From NCBI GenBank assembly GCA_015075445.1, contig JABTUJ010000035.1:1-64000 (forward strand): a stretch of 64,000 nucleotides of DNA. Reading direction: 5' to 3'. Positions 8,295 through 16,505 of this stretch are shown in pieces (the stretch's first letter is position 1; each line of letters starts with the position of its first letter). The notes under the pieces were generated by a model. The model did no database searches. It was given only the letters and a program-made list of their open reading frames with translations, and was not told the origin of the DNA. A program made the translations under genes and the position numbers. Source of the DNA: Verrucomicrobiales bacterium (GTDB taxonomy: Bacteria; Verrucomicrobiota; Verrucomicrobiia; Limisphaerales; J093).

Positions 8295-10505
8295 TCGGGG
8301 GGAGCGAGCGCGCGTGCGTGTGAAGATCCGGGCGTCGCCTGGTGGCACGACCCACGTTTGCGGCCCTTCCGCGGTGTAGCCCTGGCGCAGGCCGTCGGCG
8401 GCGGGGATCTCAACGGCTGTTTCCGTGGGATTGACCACGACGAAGCCGCGTTCGAACTCGCGCGCAAACGTGCCCGGTCCGTAGCGTCCCTCGACGAACG
8501 AGCCCCGCGGGTTTCCCAGGTCCACGTCGAACTCGTCGAACCACCAGAGATGCCCGTGGAGACAGTCGCCGCGGTCGAACCCGAAGTAACCGCCGTCCAG
8601 CAGCAACGTCGTCACCAGCCCGAGCCGGAGCCGGCGACGGTCGTTCGCCGTCAGCCCGGACAGACGCGCAGCGACATCCTGGGTGCGCCGATCCGCACGG
8701 ACGTCCACCTGGATGAAGTGATACGCGGGCCGCCCGGCAACCCGCGAGAGGGCGGTCCGGTAGGCCTCCCAAAGGCCGGGCCAGGCCTCGCCGCCGAACT
8801 GATCTCCCAGGGCGTTCTCGTGCATGCACCCGTTGGCGAATTCGTAGTAAGGACAGTCCGCGGGCCAGGGCACACCGCCGTTGCCGACGAGAAGGGCGCC
8901 GGGAAACTCGGCGCGGAGTTGTCGCAACAGGAACAGCATGCCTGTCTGCCAGGCGGCGGTGTCGCGCGCATCGTGGACCCCGTCGCCATTGGCGTCATGG
9001 CCGGCCGGTTCGGTGGGCCACAGACAATCCAACATCAGACCGTCATAGCCCCCCGGCCGGAGACAGTGCTGGCGGACGTAGTCCAACACGTGTCGCGGCC
9101 AGGCGTGGTCCTGGACGCAGACATTCATCAGGTGCCCGCCCCAAGGGGGCGTCAGATACGTCCCGTCCGCCGCCCGGGCGTACCAGTCCCGCTCCCCCTT
9201 GGGCGGCACGCCTCGGGCCAGACCCGCATTGGGCCCCTGGAGCGGGATCCAGGCGAGGAGTCTGAGCCCGGGATTCGTCTCGCGCATGCGCGCCAGCGAC
9301 AAGCCTTCACCGGTCACGAGGTCGTGGTTCAGAATGACGACATTCCACTGGGCGAGGCGCTCCTCCTTGCGGTCCACCCGGCCCTCGGGAAGGTCCATGT
9401 GAAAGTAGTTCACCAAGCCCGGCGTGCGGCGAGTGACCGGACCTCGTGGCGGCAGACGCCAGCCCGACGGGCTCGCCTGGCTTCCGGGCAGCGATCGCAC
9501 CCACGTCTCGTACTCCTGCAGACAATCCTCCGGGCTGACGAAGCGCTTCCAGATCAACCGCCCGCGATAGCCGTACTCTCTGCCCTTTTCCACGCGATGG
9601 ATCACATACTGGAAATCCCAGGCGGGGCGCCGGACCTGATCGCCCACCTTGAACTTGAAGAGGCTGAATCGGATCTCGTCCTCAACCGACCACGCGCGGT
9701 CGAACATCAGGATGAACACCATCCCGTGGGCGGCGAGACCGTAGTAACAGGGGACCGTGAAGCGCGGGTACTCGTAGCTCCAGAGGTTGAGCTTGAGGTT
9801 GTGGTCAGCATCGTATGCGAGCGGCGCTGCGCTCGCGTGCCGGTACGTGCCGCCTCCCACGTAATCGGGGGGACCCGCCGGGGCGTTGGCGGCCACCCAT
9901 TGCTCCGGCCCGCTGGGACCTGTGACCCCGCGGAAATGCAGGGCCACATCCTCGACATCGTTCATGTAATTGGCCCAGAACAACACGGCGTAACCGTGCC
10001 GGCCAAACCGCCGGGCGTCGTGCGGCCGGCAACGGAACTCGAAGTCAATCGCGTGCGGCGCCGTGACCGTGTATTGCATGGTGCTTTCGAGTGCCCACGG
10101 GTCGTCCGTGGCTCGCCGCGCCAGGATCACGGAGTTGGCCTCGCTCCCCCGCCGTAACGCATAGGTGCCGTGGCGTGGGGCGAACCAGTTCGCCGGGTCC
10201 GCGTGACCGGCGATGATGTGCTCGAAGTTCAGCCCCGCCGAGGAACCGGGATCCTGCGGGTCAAAGGCGTCGAAGTCGGGCGTGTCCGTGACGTGGACCA
10301 GGCGGTCGATCCCGCTCAGCACTTCGGGCGACGCGGCGTTGTCCCGGAACTGCACGGCCAGCTCCCCCGCCTGGATCTCGATCGGCACACCTGCCACTTC
10401 CGATCTCACGTCGCCCGTCTGACAGGCCGTCAAGACGGCGATGATCGCCGTGCATCCCAACGCGAGACAGGACCGGACTCTCCCGGAGCCGCCAGTTGAG
10501 GGCAT
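8283..10505 (-). CDS. Large secreted lipoprotein with putative glycoside hydrolase domain
   Basis: A 740-residue protein with a signal peptide and lipobox (IIAVLTAC). Residues ~70-300 look like a beta-rich jelly-roll domain (HGTYALRRGSEANSVILARR, FRCRPHDARRFGRHGYAVLFWANY). Residues ~370-740 resemble the TIM-barrel of putative glycosidases (GHL15-like): LLAWIPLQGPN, GGYDGLMLDCLW, LLVGNGGV and YHFIQVDV are barrel-strand-like. The DANGDGVHDARD loop looks like a calcium site. I chose the ATG at 10503-10505, where the signal peptide starts; an upstream ATG (10556) adds 17 residues. The substrate is unknown; context suggests polysaccharide utilisation. The stop codon lies inside a dispersed repeat. 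Confidence 0.7.
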   Translation of the reverse strand: MPSTGGSGRVRSCLALGCTAIIAVLTACQTGDVRSEVAGVPIEIQAGELAVQFRDNAASPEVLSGIDRLVHVTDTPDFDAFDPQDPGSSAGLNFEHIIAGHADPANWFAPRHGTYALRRGSEANSVILARRATDDPWALESTMQYTVTAPHAIDFEFRCRPHDARRFGRHGYAVLFWANYMNDVEDVALHFRGVTGPSGPEQWVAANAPAGPPDYVGGGTYRHASAAPLAYDADHNLKLNLWSYEYPRFTVPCYYGLAAHGMVFILMFDRAWSVEDEIRFSLFKFKVGDQVRRPAWDFQYVIHRVEKGREYGYRGRLIWKRFVSPEDCLQEYETWVRSLPGSQASPSGWRLPPRGPVTRRTPGLVNYFHMDLPEGRVDRKEERLAQWNVVILNHDLVTGEGLSLARMRETNPGLRLLAWIPLQGPNAGLARGVPPKGERDWYARAADGTYLTPPWGGHLMNVCVQDHAWPRHVLDYVRQHCLRPGGYDGLMLDCLWPTEPAGHDANGDGVHDARDTAAWQTGMLFLLRQLRAEFPGALLVGNGGVPWPADCPYYEFANGCMHENALGDQFGGEAWPGLWEAYRTALSRVAGRPAYHFIQVDVRADRRTQDVAARLSGLTANDRRRLRLGLVTTLLLDGGYFGFDRGDCLHGHLWWFDEFDVDLGNPRGSFVEGRYGPGTFAREFERGFVVVNPTETAVEIPAADGLRQGYTAEGPQTWVVPPGDARIFTRTRARSPRTAR

Positions 10506-10892
10506 CAGCCCCACAACTCGGAGGCTGGGTCTGTTGACCCGGCGCGGATGGCTCATGGGCGTTGAACATAAGCACCGCGGTCCGGACGATCAATGTCCGG
10601 CAGCCGCCGGCAAACCAGGTCGCCACGAGCCCTGCCGGGGTTTCGACCACGGTCGAGGCGTGGCACTCGGGCGCCGGGCCACACTCGAAAAGGACCCCCT
10701 GGCTGACCAGGCCGGGTGCAGACCGGCCGGCCGAGGTTGAGTCGGTTCTCCCCCTGACATCCTGGACCTTCCCTTGAGCTTTGAACTTTGAACTTTGAGC
10801 TTCGAGCTTTGTGCTTTGAGCTTTGCGCTTTCCGCTCCTTCTCAACGGCCCACGCCCCCAGCGATTTGACGCGCGGACAGCGCCGATCCATA
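10506..10892. other. Gene-free stretch containing a 7-bp array
   Basis: No supported gene. Nine 7-bp units (TTGAGCT/TTGAACT variants) occupy 10774-10836. The rest of the stretch shows nothing I recognise, and no clear promoter could be assigned for the rightward gene. Confidence 0.6.
10774..10836. repeat. 7-bp tandem repeat array (9 units)
   Basis: Nine 7-bp steps: TTGAGCT, TTGAACT twice, TTGAGCT, TCGAGCT, TTGTGCT, TTGAGCT, TTGCGCT, TTCCGCT. It is close in sequence to the array at 54521-54604 and lies just before the helical protein gene. Confidence 0.88.
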
Positions 10893-12923
10893 ATGACGAC
10901 ATCTGAACAACCCAATTACCGAACCCAAACACCTGCTGCCATGATCTCCCCCTCCACGGCCGCGGTGGCGATCTCGGTCGCCCGCGGCGTCATCAAGTTC
11001 GGTCGTCGTCTGGACTCGTTGCTCGCCGAGAAGGAGGCCGTGCAGGGTGGCCTCGTGCTGGTCATGCCGCCGGTGTACGCCGGCCCGAGCGCGTCGCGTC
11101 GGAAGAAGGAGCTGAAGCAATACCTGACCGAATGGGGGCGGTCGGGCGGTCCGGATCTCCTGGGGACCGACCGGGCGGAACTCGAACGCGAGCTCGCGAA
11201 GGACGTCGCGGACGACACCTTCCTCGGCGCGTGCTATGCGCGGGTCTTCCCGGACCGCTTGAGCGTCGTGCCGCTGGACCCGGACAAGGAGTACGTGGCG
11301 GAGCTGCGGAAGCTGCTGCCGCGGTTCGATCTGAGTGATCCGGACTGCGTGGCCGCCGCGTTCCACGTTGCTGCCGGCAAGGACGACCGGCAGATCGGAT
11401 ACGGGGCGCGCGTGGGTTTGCTGGTGGCGGATGTGGTGGCGGAATTCGGCGCGGAGCATGCGGCGCTGTTCGTGCGCCACCCCGGCGTGCGGGACATCGT
11501 GCAGACGGTCCTCGAACGCTTTGCGCGTCCGGACCTCGAGTCGTACAGCCAGTGGAGCCCGTTGTTGCGGCACGCGCTCGGGGCCACGCTCAACGGGTTG
11601 CTTGACGCCCGGGGGGCTCTCGTGACCGACCGCCGCTGGCTCGAGGTCCTGCTCGACGTGCTGGTCGAGGCCCGCAACGATCCGGCCGGCGGCGAGGATT
11701 TCCTGGTCGGTCTGCTCCAGGGGCGCGGGTACTCGTTGCTCGTCGGGAAGGGATTGGGCCGGGCCGCCGAGGTGCTGGCCGAGGACCAGGCGGACGCGTT
11801 TAAACAACTTGCTGCCGACGTGCTCAAGGCCGCCGGGCCGCTGGTCCAGTCGAGCACGGGTTTCCGGAGCTTCTTCGCTGAACACTGGGGTGACCTCCTG
11901 CGCGCCGGCCTCACCGCCATGGAGCGGCACGGGCCAGCGTTGCTGCAACACCAGCCGGACTTGCTGCGCGACGTGCTCCTGAGCCTGGTTACCGAACTCA
12001 AGGCCATCCCCCAGGCAAACCTCCTCAGCCACGAGACCTTGTTCCGACTGGGCGACGCCGCCATCGCCGCCGTGGCCGCCCAACCCGACCTGCTCACCAC
12101 CCAGCTCAACGGCGAGCCGTGGTTGCGCGTGCTGCTGAAATCCGTCGTCAGCACCGTCGCCCGCGACGGCCTCCGGCTCTCCTTCAGCCGCGAAGGACTC
12201 GAGCACATCGTGACCGACGCCGCGGGCATCCTCGCCGCCCATCCGGAACTGATCACCGACAAGGAGAATGCGGAAGTCATTCGCCGGGTGGTCGGGGGTA
12301 TCCTGCGCGCCGTCAGCGAACTGCCCAGCCTCGATGCCCGGAACCTCGCGACGGCCGCCGCCAGCGGGACCCTGCAAGCCCTGGCGGCCAATCCCGCCCT
12401 GGCCAAGACCCAGTACGCCGGGCTGGTCGCGGAGTTCGCCGGTCGCCTGGCCGAACTGGTCCGGGCACGCACCCTGACCGGTTTGGACGCGGCCGCCATC
12501 GCCAGCGCCGCCGTGGAAACGCTCCTCCACAACCCTGTGCTGTTCGACGAGGCCCGGAGCAACCTGGCCACCGCCACGCTGAACGCCGTGCTGCAGGCCG
12601 CCGGCCACAGCCCGACCCGACTGCTCGCCGGCCGTACCCTGGTCGACACGGTGCGGGAGGTCCTGGCGGCATTGGCCCGGTACGGCAAGGCCCGGCTCCA
12701 GTCCGCGCCCTTCGAGGAAGCCGTCGAACAACTCCAGGAAGTCCTCCAGGATTCGCTTGCCCAGGTCAGCACCGAGCTGGGTCGCCGCCTGGATCTGCCG
12801 GCCGTGCCGCCGGTCATCGGCGGGCTCGTGGCCGCCTGGGCGCGGGGGGACTTCGTGAAAGTCGATCCCGACGCACCGGCGTTCCGCGATTTGCTGACCC
12901 GTCTTCTGGCCACCCACCCCTAA
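10893..12923 (+). CDS. Uncharacterised large alpha-helical protein
   Basis: I do not recognise a family. With the ATG at 10893 the product is 676 residues; an ATG at 10941 (660 residues) is as plausible. There is no clear signal peptide. The first ~60 residues include SVARGVIKFGRRLDSLLAEKE. From about residue 170 the sequence is nearly all helix-forming Ala/Leu/Arg with recurring segments of similar plan (LLxHxALGATLNGLLDARG, LFRLGDAAIAAVAAQPDLL, NLATAAASGTLQALAANPAL, AIASAAVETLLHNPVLF). This suggests an ARM/HEAT-like superhelix. The next gene, a lipoprotein, starts 10 bp downstream, so the two are probably co-transcribed. The pair converges on the SLOG-TIR genes; membership in that system is unproven. 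Confidence 0.75.
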   Translation: MTTSEQPNYRTQTPAAMISPSTAAVAISVARGVIKFGRRLDSLLAEKEAVQGGLVLVMPPVYAGPSASRRKKELKQYLTEWGRSGGPDLLGTDRAELERELAKDVADDTFLGACYARVFPDRLSVVPLDPDKEYVAELRKLLPRFDLSDPDCVAAAFHVAAGKDDRQIGYGARVGLLVADVVAEFGAEHAALFVRHPGVRDIVQTVLERFARPDLESYSQWSPLLRHALGATLNGLLDARGALVTDRRWLEVLLDVLVEARNDPAGGEDFLVGLLQGRGYSLLVGKGLGRAAEVLAEDQADAFKQLAADVLKAAGPLVQSSTGFRSFFAEHWGDLLRAGLTAMERHGPALLQHQPDLLRDVLLSLVTELKAIPQANLLSHETLFRLGDAAIAAVAAQPDLLTTQLNGEPWLRVLLKSVVSTVARDGLRLSFSREGLEHIVTDAAGILAAHPELITDKENAEVIRRVVGGILRAVSELPSLDARNLATAAASGTLQALAANPALAKTQYAGLVAEFAGRLAELVRARTLTGLDAAAIASAAVETLLHNPVLFDEARSNLATATLNAVLQAAGHSPTRLLAGRTLVDTVREVLAALARYGKARLQSAPFEEAVEQLQEVLQDSLAQVSTELGRRLDLPAVPPVIGGLVAAWARGDFVKVDPDAPAFRDLLTRLLATHP

Positions 12924-12933
12924 GCCCTGTCCC

Positions 12934-13770
12934 ATGAAAACCACCTCGCCTGCCGTCCCGTCCCGCTGGCGCCGCGTCACCGCGCCGGTTGTCCCGCTCC
13001 TGCTGGTCCTCACCCTGTCGTTCGCGGGCTGTGCCACCCGGCAACAGGTCGCCGACATCGTGGCCGGATCAAACGCCACCATGCTGGCCGGCTCGGTCCT
13101 CCTGCCGGAACCCAACGCCCAGGGCACGCCGGCGGCCTGGCAGACCGAGTCCGCCCGCATCGACGCCTTCATCGCCGCCCACCCGAACCAGCCGGCCACC
13201 ACGGCGCCGTTGCGTCTCCGACAGGCCATGCTGCTCCTCGCGCACGGGCAGTTTCACCTGGCTGCCGCGGCCTTCAACGCCGTCGACCCCGAGGCGCTGC
13301 ACACCGCCCGTGACCAGGCCCTCAAACGCCAGGAGCGCACCCTCCTCTGGTGGTTCGCCAACAGCACCAAAGCGATCTGGGACGACACCGACCGCGCCCA
13401 GGCCCGCAGCTCGCTGCGGGAACTCCAGGAAGAGCAGCGGCGCCTCGGCCACAGCCCGGAGATCCGCGATTACCTGGCCGAGATGCGGGCGTGGATCGGC
13501 CTCGCCACCGCGCGGCAAAGCTCGTCCGAGGCGAAGACCCTGCTCGAGGACGCCCTCGACGGGTACGCCGAAACCTTCACCGCCGAGGACCTCGTCAGCC
13601 TGTTGACCGGCCAGGAACAGTTGCCCGACCCCAAGGCGCTCGGCCCGGATGTGCGGCGTCGCCTCCGCGCGAAGGCCGTGATCGCCGACGCCCAACGACT
13701 CAACCGGGAGGACCGCCTCGGCGCCCAGCCCGCGAACCGGACCTTCGCCGAGTTGCTCCACCGGCCCTGA
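12934..13770 (+). CDS. Uncharacterised lipoprotein paired with the helical protein
   Basis: A 278-residue protein with an N-terminal positively charged stretch, a hydrophobic core (VVPLLLVLTLSF) and lipobox AGC, hence a predicted lipoprotein. The mature region is helical and has TPR-like character (LRLRQAMLLLAHGQFHLAAAAFNAVD, SLRELQEEQRRLGHSPEIRDYLAEM). It starts 10 bp after the preceding gene, which supports a two-gene operon. No enzymatic motif is visible. It may be the membrane-side partner of the helical protein. The function is unknown. Confidence 0.72.
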   Translation: MKTTSPAVPSRWRRVTAPVVPLLLVLTLSFAGCATRQQVADIVAGSNATMLAGSVLLPEPNAQGTPAAWQTESARIDAFIAAHPNQPATTAPLRLRQAMLLLAHGQFHLAAAAFNAVDPEALHTARDQALKRQERTLLWWFANSTKAIWDDTDRAQARSSLRELQEEQRRLGHSPEIRDYLAEMRAWIGLATARQSSSEAKTLLEDALDGYAETFTAEDLVSLLTGQEQLPDPKALGPDVRRRLRAKAVIADAQRLNREDRLGAQPANRTFAELLHRP

Positions 13771-14010
13771 GCCGCCGGCGGACCATTCCCCGCACCCTCG
13801 CCCGGAACCCCGGGCCGAGGCATCCGCTCGGAGAAGAGCGACACCCTGGCCGCGCCCCGTCGCCCTCGCCTCGACCGAGTGAGGTCTGGTGCCGGTGCAG
13901 GTCCATCTGAATGCCATGGTTCCTCGTGTGGCCTTTTGCGTGGTCATTGCCTCATCCCCGCCGAACTCCCGAGGATTGGTGCCCTCACGCGGCGGGGTGA
14001 AGGCGCGTTC

Positions 14011-15042
14011 TCACGCCGGCAGGGCGCGTAACTGGTGCTGATTGGCCAGGCCGGCGCGCACCAGGCGGACGGCGGTGTTCATGTCGCGCGTGGTAAGCAG
14101 TTCGCGGGTCTCCTCGTCGGTAAGGCTCGTGCGCAGCGTCGCTCCCGGTTGGGCACGGGCCGCTTCGATGAATTGCCACAGGGCCTCAAACGCCACCGGG
14201 ATCGCCGGCAGTGGGGGCGGCAGGCGGAACTGATCAAAGGACTTCAGGAGCGCGCTGAAACCCGCCGAGTGCTTCTCGTGCCAGGCCACGATGAGTTCCG
14301 GCGGCCGCGCGCCATCCGGCCGCGCGATGGCGTTTGCCAGCACCTCGGCCGCCCCCCCGAAACCGCCCAGCAGAAAGAGCGGACAACCCTTTTCCAGGGC
14401 GGTCAGTGCTTCTTCGAAGATGCCCGGCATGACACCCGAGTAATCCTGCACCTTGCCGCCGAGCGTGACGCGGGCGCAGACCGGCGGGACCGGTTCGGGC
14501 GCGGCCTCGGGGATCTCGATCCGCATCGGTTCGAGCATGCGCCGCCGCATCACGCTCTGGGTGAGGACGCGGTTGAAATGGACCCGCGGCCCGCCGCTGG
14601 CCACGTCCGCATCCGGCACGATCTCCTCGTCGGTGAACCCGGCGGCTTGCTGGGTGATGCGCACGATGCGACAGCAGTTGATCCACTGGGCTTCGAGCTG
14701 CGGCGTGATGTCGAGGTAATACGGCCAGGCCGTGTGATTGTACAGGCGGCCGATGGTGAGGTTCGAGTCGGGTCCGCCCAGACGGTTGTCCTCCTGTTCC
14801 GCACTGATCAGCCGCAGGAGTTCGTAGGTGAAGTTGTCCTCGGCCTCCTTCCAGCCGCCGCCGTAGGCCAGGCTGGCGCCCTGGCGCAGCAGGAGACGGC
14901 CCAGCCCCAACAGCATCTCGCGGAGATGCTCGAAACCCAGGCCGCGGGCCAGCAGGTGGTCGCGCTGGTAGCCGATGCTCAGACCGATGACCCGGTCGGC
15001 AAGGTCACGCGAACGGTAGCGGGGGGAGGTCGTGGGTTTCAT
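14011..15042 (-). CDS. SLOG-domain (LOG/DprA-like) nucleotide-binding protein of a TIR-SLOG conflict system
   Basis: A 343-residue cytoplasmic protein with a Rossmann-like SLOG fold. The N-terminal half has DLADRVIGLSIG, LARGLGFEHLREML and LLLRQGASLAYGGGWKE. The C-terminal half has the LOG-type glycine motif PLFLLGGFGGAAE (Glu233), equivalent to the PGGxGTxxE of LOG/DprA proteins. In published comparative work SLOG domains of this kind accompany TIR proteins, and in Thoeris they bind TIR-made cyclic ADP-ribose signals. The ATG overlaps the stop of the upstream TIR gene in an ATGA (15039-15042), indicating translational coupling. Unlike ThsA it carries no fused SIR2 or membrane effector, so the effector is not obvious. 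Confidence 0.82.
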   Translation of the reverse strand: MKPTTSPRYRSRDLADRVIGLSIGYQRDHLLARGLGFEHLREMLLGLGRLLLRQGASLAYGGGWKEAEDNFTYELLRLISAEQEDNRLGGPDSNLTIGRLYNHTAWPYYLDITPQLEAQWINCCRIVRITQQAAGFTDEEIVPDADVASGGPRVHFNRVLTQSVMRRRMLEPMRIEIPEAAPEPVPPVCARVTLGGKVQDYSGVMPGIFEEALTALEKGCPLFLLGGFGGAAEVLANAIARPDGARPPELIVAWHEKHSAGFSALLKSFDQFRLPPPLPAIPVAFEALWQFIEAARAQPGATLRTSLTDEETRELLTTRDMNTAVRLVRAGLANQHQLRALPA

Positions 15043-16331
15043 GCCAGGGTTTCTTCGAAGGAACAGAAGGTCAGGTTGCCGAAGAACTCGGAGAGCACAT
15101 CCAGCTCCAGTCCCGACAACCCGCGGCCCGGGTGGATCAACTGCAGCTCCCGCCCGCTGCGAACGTCCGGCAGATGCAGCAGGGTGGTGGGGTCGGGAAT
15201 CCAGTTGAGAATGATCTGGTCCGCGGCCGGCGGGATCGCGGCGGCGCAGGCGGAGTGGAATGCGCCCAACATCACATCGCGCAGGACCGTCGTGATGACC
15301 TGTTCCTCCTGGTCCGGCGCCCCGTCGTTCCACCGGATGCACGGGCTGTTGCCGAGTTCGGGGATGCCGGCGGTCTGCTTGCCGGCCTCGAGCGCATCGA
15401 CCACCAACGTCGGATGGAGCCGCCATCGGTTCGGCGCCTGGCCCGGCAGGGGATCGGGACTCGGACGCCGAAACTGGGCCACCTCGCGCCGGCACCACGG
15501 CCGCGTCGCGTAGCGGGCCGTCCGGACGGCGATCAGGGCGGCGGTTTCGTTTGCCTGCAGGTCGGTCTGCAGCACGCGCGAGAACACCGAGCCAAACGCG
15601 ATGTCGTTCTCATCATAGAACGCCGCCAACTGCGTCTGGCTGTAGATGTAGTCCCGCAGCCGCCGCGCCGGCGTCGTGCCGTCCGCCTTGGCATGACTCA
15701 GGAAGACCTTCAGCTTCGGCATCGCGTCGGCCTCCGCCAGGTCCGTGCTCGGTGGTCCGGGGGCGGCCTTCTCCGGGCCGGGAACCGCGGCCTGCCCAGC
15801 GAGCATGAAGCGGCAGAGCGCTTCGGTGAGCTGCTTGATCAACGAACGGACCGCCGGTTCGAGGGCGGCCGCATCGACCGGGCCCGCCGTGGTGGGCGGC
15901 AGCCCGGACGGTCGCAGGAAATTCAGCTCCCGCAGTGGCGACGGGACGTTGAACGCCGTGGCATCCAGCGCCACGGGTAGGAAGACGCGACGGCAGGAGG
16001 CGGCGTTCGCGCCCAATTGCGTCAGCCAGTGCCGCCACGCCGCGTCGGCCACGAGGTGGGCGTCGAGGAGCGGCAGCACGATCTGCACGTTGCTGATGCG
16101 CGAGCGGCTGCTGGTCTCCGATCCCGGACGCGATTCACCCGGCAAAGGCGGTGGCAGTCCGCCGGCGGGGGCCTCGGGCGCTTTGAGACTGCGGTAATAG
16201 ACCTGGGGACCCAGCCCGTTGCCGGGACGCAGCCAGGTGTGGATGCGGCGCGCGAGCAACTCGCCGAGACCACAGGCCGGATGCCACAGGACATACACCT
16301 CGGGAATCGGGCGCGGGCGGCTGGCGTTCAT
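15039..16331 (-). CDS. TIR-domain protein with a second, N-terminal TIR-like domain
   Basis: A 430-residue protein. A canonical TIR domain spans about residues 204-345: it opens with KLKVFLSHAKAD, has FYDENDIAFG, and carries the catalytic-type glutamate (Glu283) in RPWCRREVAQF, as in NADase TIRs. The N-terminal ~190 residues (EVYVLWHPACGLGELLARRI, SNVQIVLPLLDAHLVADAAW) look like another TIR-like fold without a clear catalytic Glu. A ~85-residue C-terminal extension (NWIPDPTTLLHLPDV...) is unassigned. The gene is first in a two-gene unit with the SLOG gene. The expected role is making or cleaving an NAD+-derived signal during phage infection; the domain calls are firm, the role is inferred. 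Confidence 0.85.
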   Translation of the reverse strand: MNASRPRPIPEVYVLWHPACGLGELLARRIHTWLRPGNGLGPQVYYRSLKAPEAPAGGLPPPLPGESRPGSETSSRSRISNVQIVLPLLDAHLVADAAWRHWLTQLGANAASCRRVFLPVALDATAFNVPSPLRELNFLRPSGLPPTTAGPVDAAALEPAVRSLIKQLTEALCRFMLAGQAAVPGPEKAAPGPPSTDLAEADAMPKLKVFLSHAKADGTTPARRLRDYIYSQTQLAAFYDENDIAFGSVFSRVLQTDLQANETAALIAVRTARYATRPWCRREVAQFRRPSPDPLPGQAPNRWRLHPTLVVDALEAGKQTAGIPELGNSPCIRWNDGAPDQEEQVITTVLRDVMLGAFHSACAAAIPPAADQIILNWIPDPTTLLHLPDVRSGRELQLIHPGRGLSGLELDVLSEFFGNLTFCSFEETLA

Positions 16332-16505
16332 GCGGGGCAAACATGGCCTTGCGCCGGCTGAATTCAAGGCCGGGTCCTGGTCCCGGAGCAGGCCCAACGG
16401 AACCCGGGATGCTCTCACCTCTCTCTTTCGCGTCTTTTCGCCGGTTTGGCGGGCTGCCCTCGTAGTTGCATTCCCTCACCTCTGCGCGGGATCCTGCCGC
16501 TCGCC

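Noticed and set aside
10842-13229. 795-codon minus-strand frame across the helical protein and lipoprotein genes
   Set aside because: It spans two well-formed forward genes including their 10-bp junction; composition is typical of an antisense shadow (Arg/Gly/Gln-rich).
14035-15513. Plus-strand frame opposite SLOG and part of TIR
   Set aside because: Antisense to two domain-bearing genes coupled by ATGA; no recognisable domain in the product.
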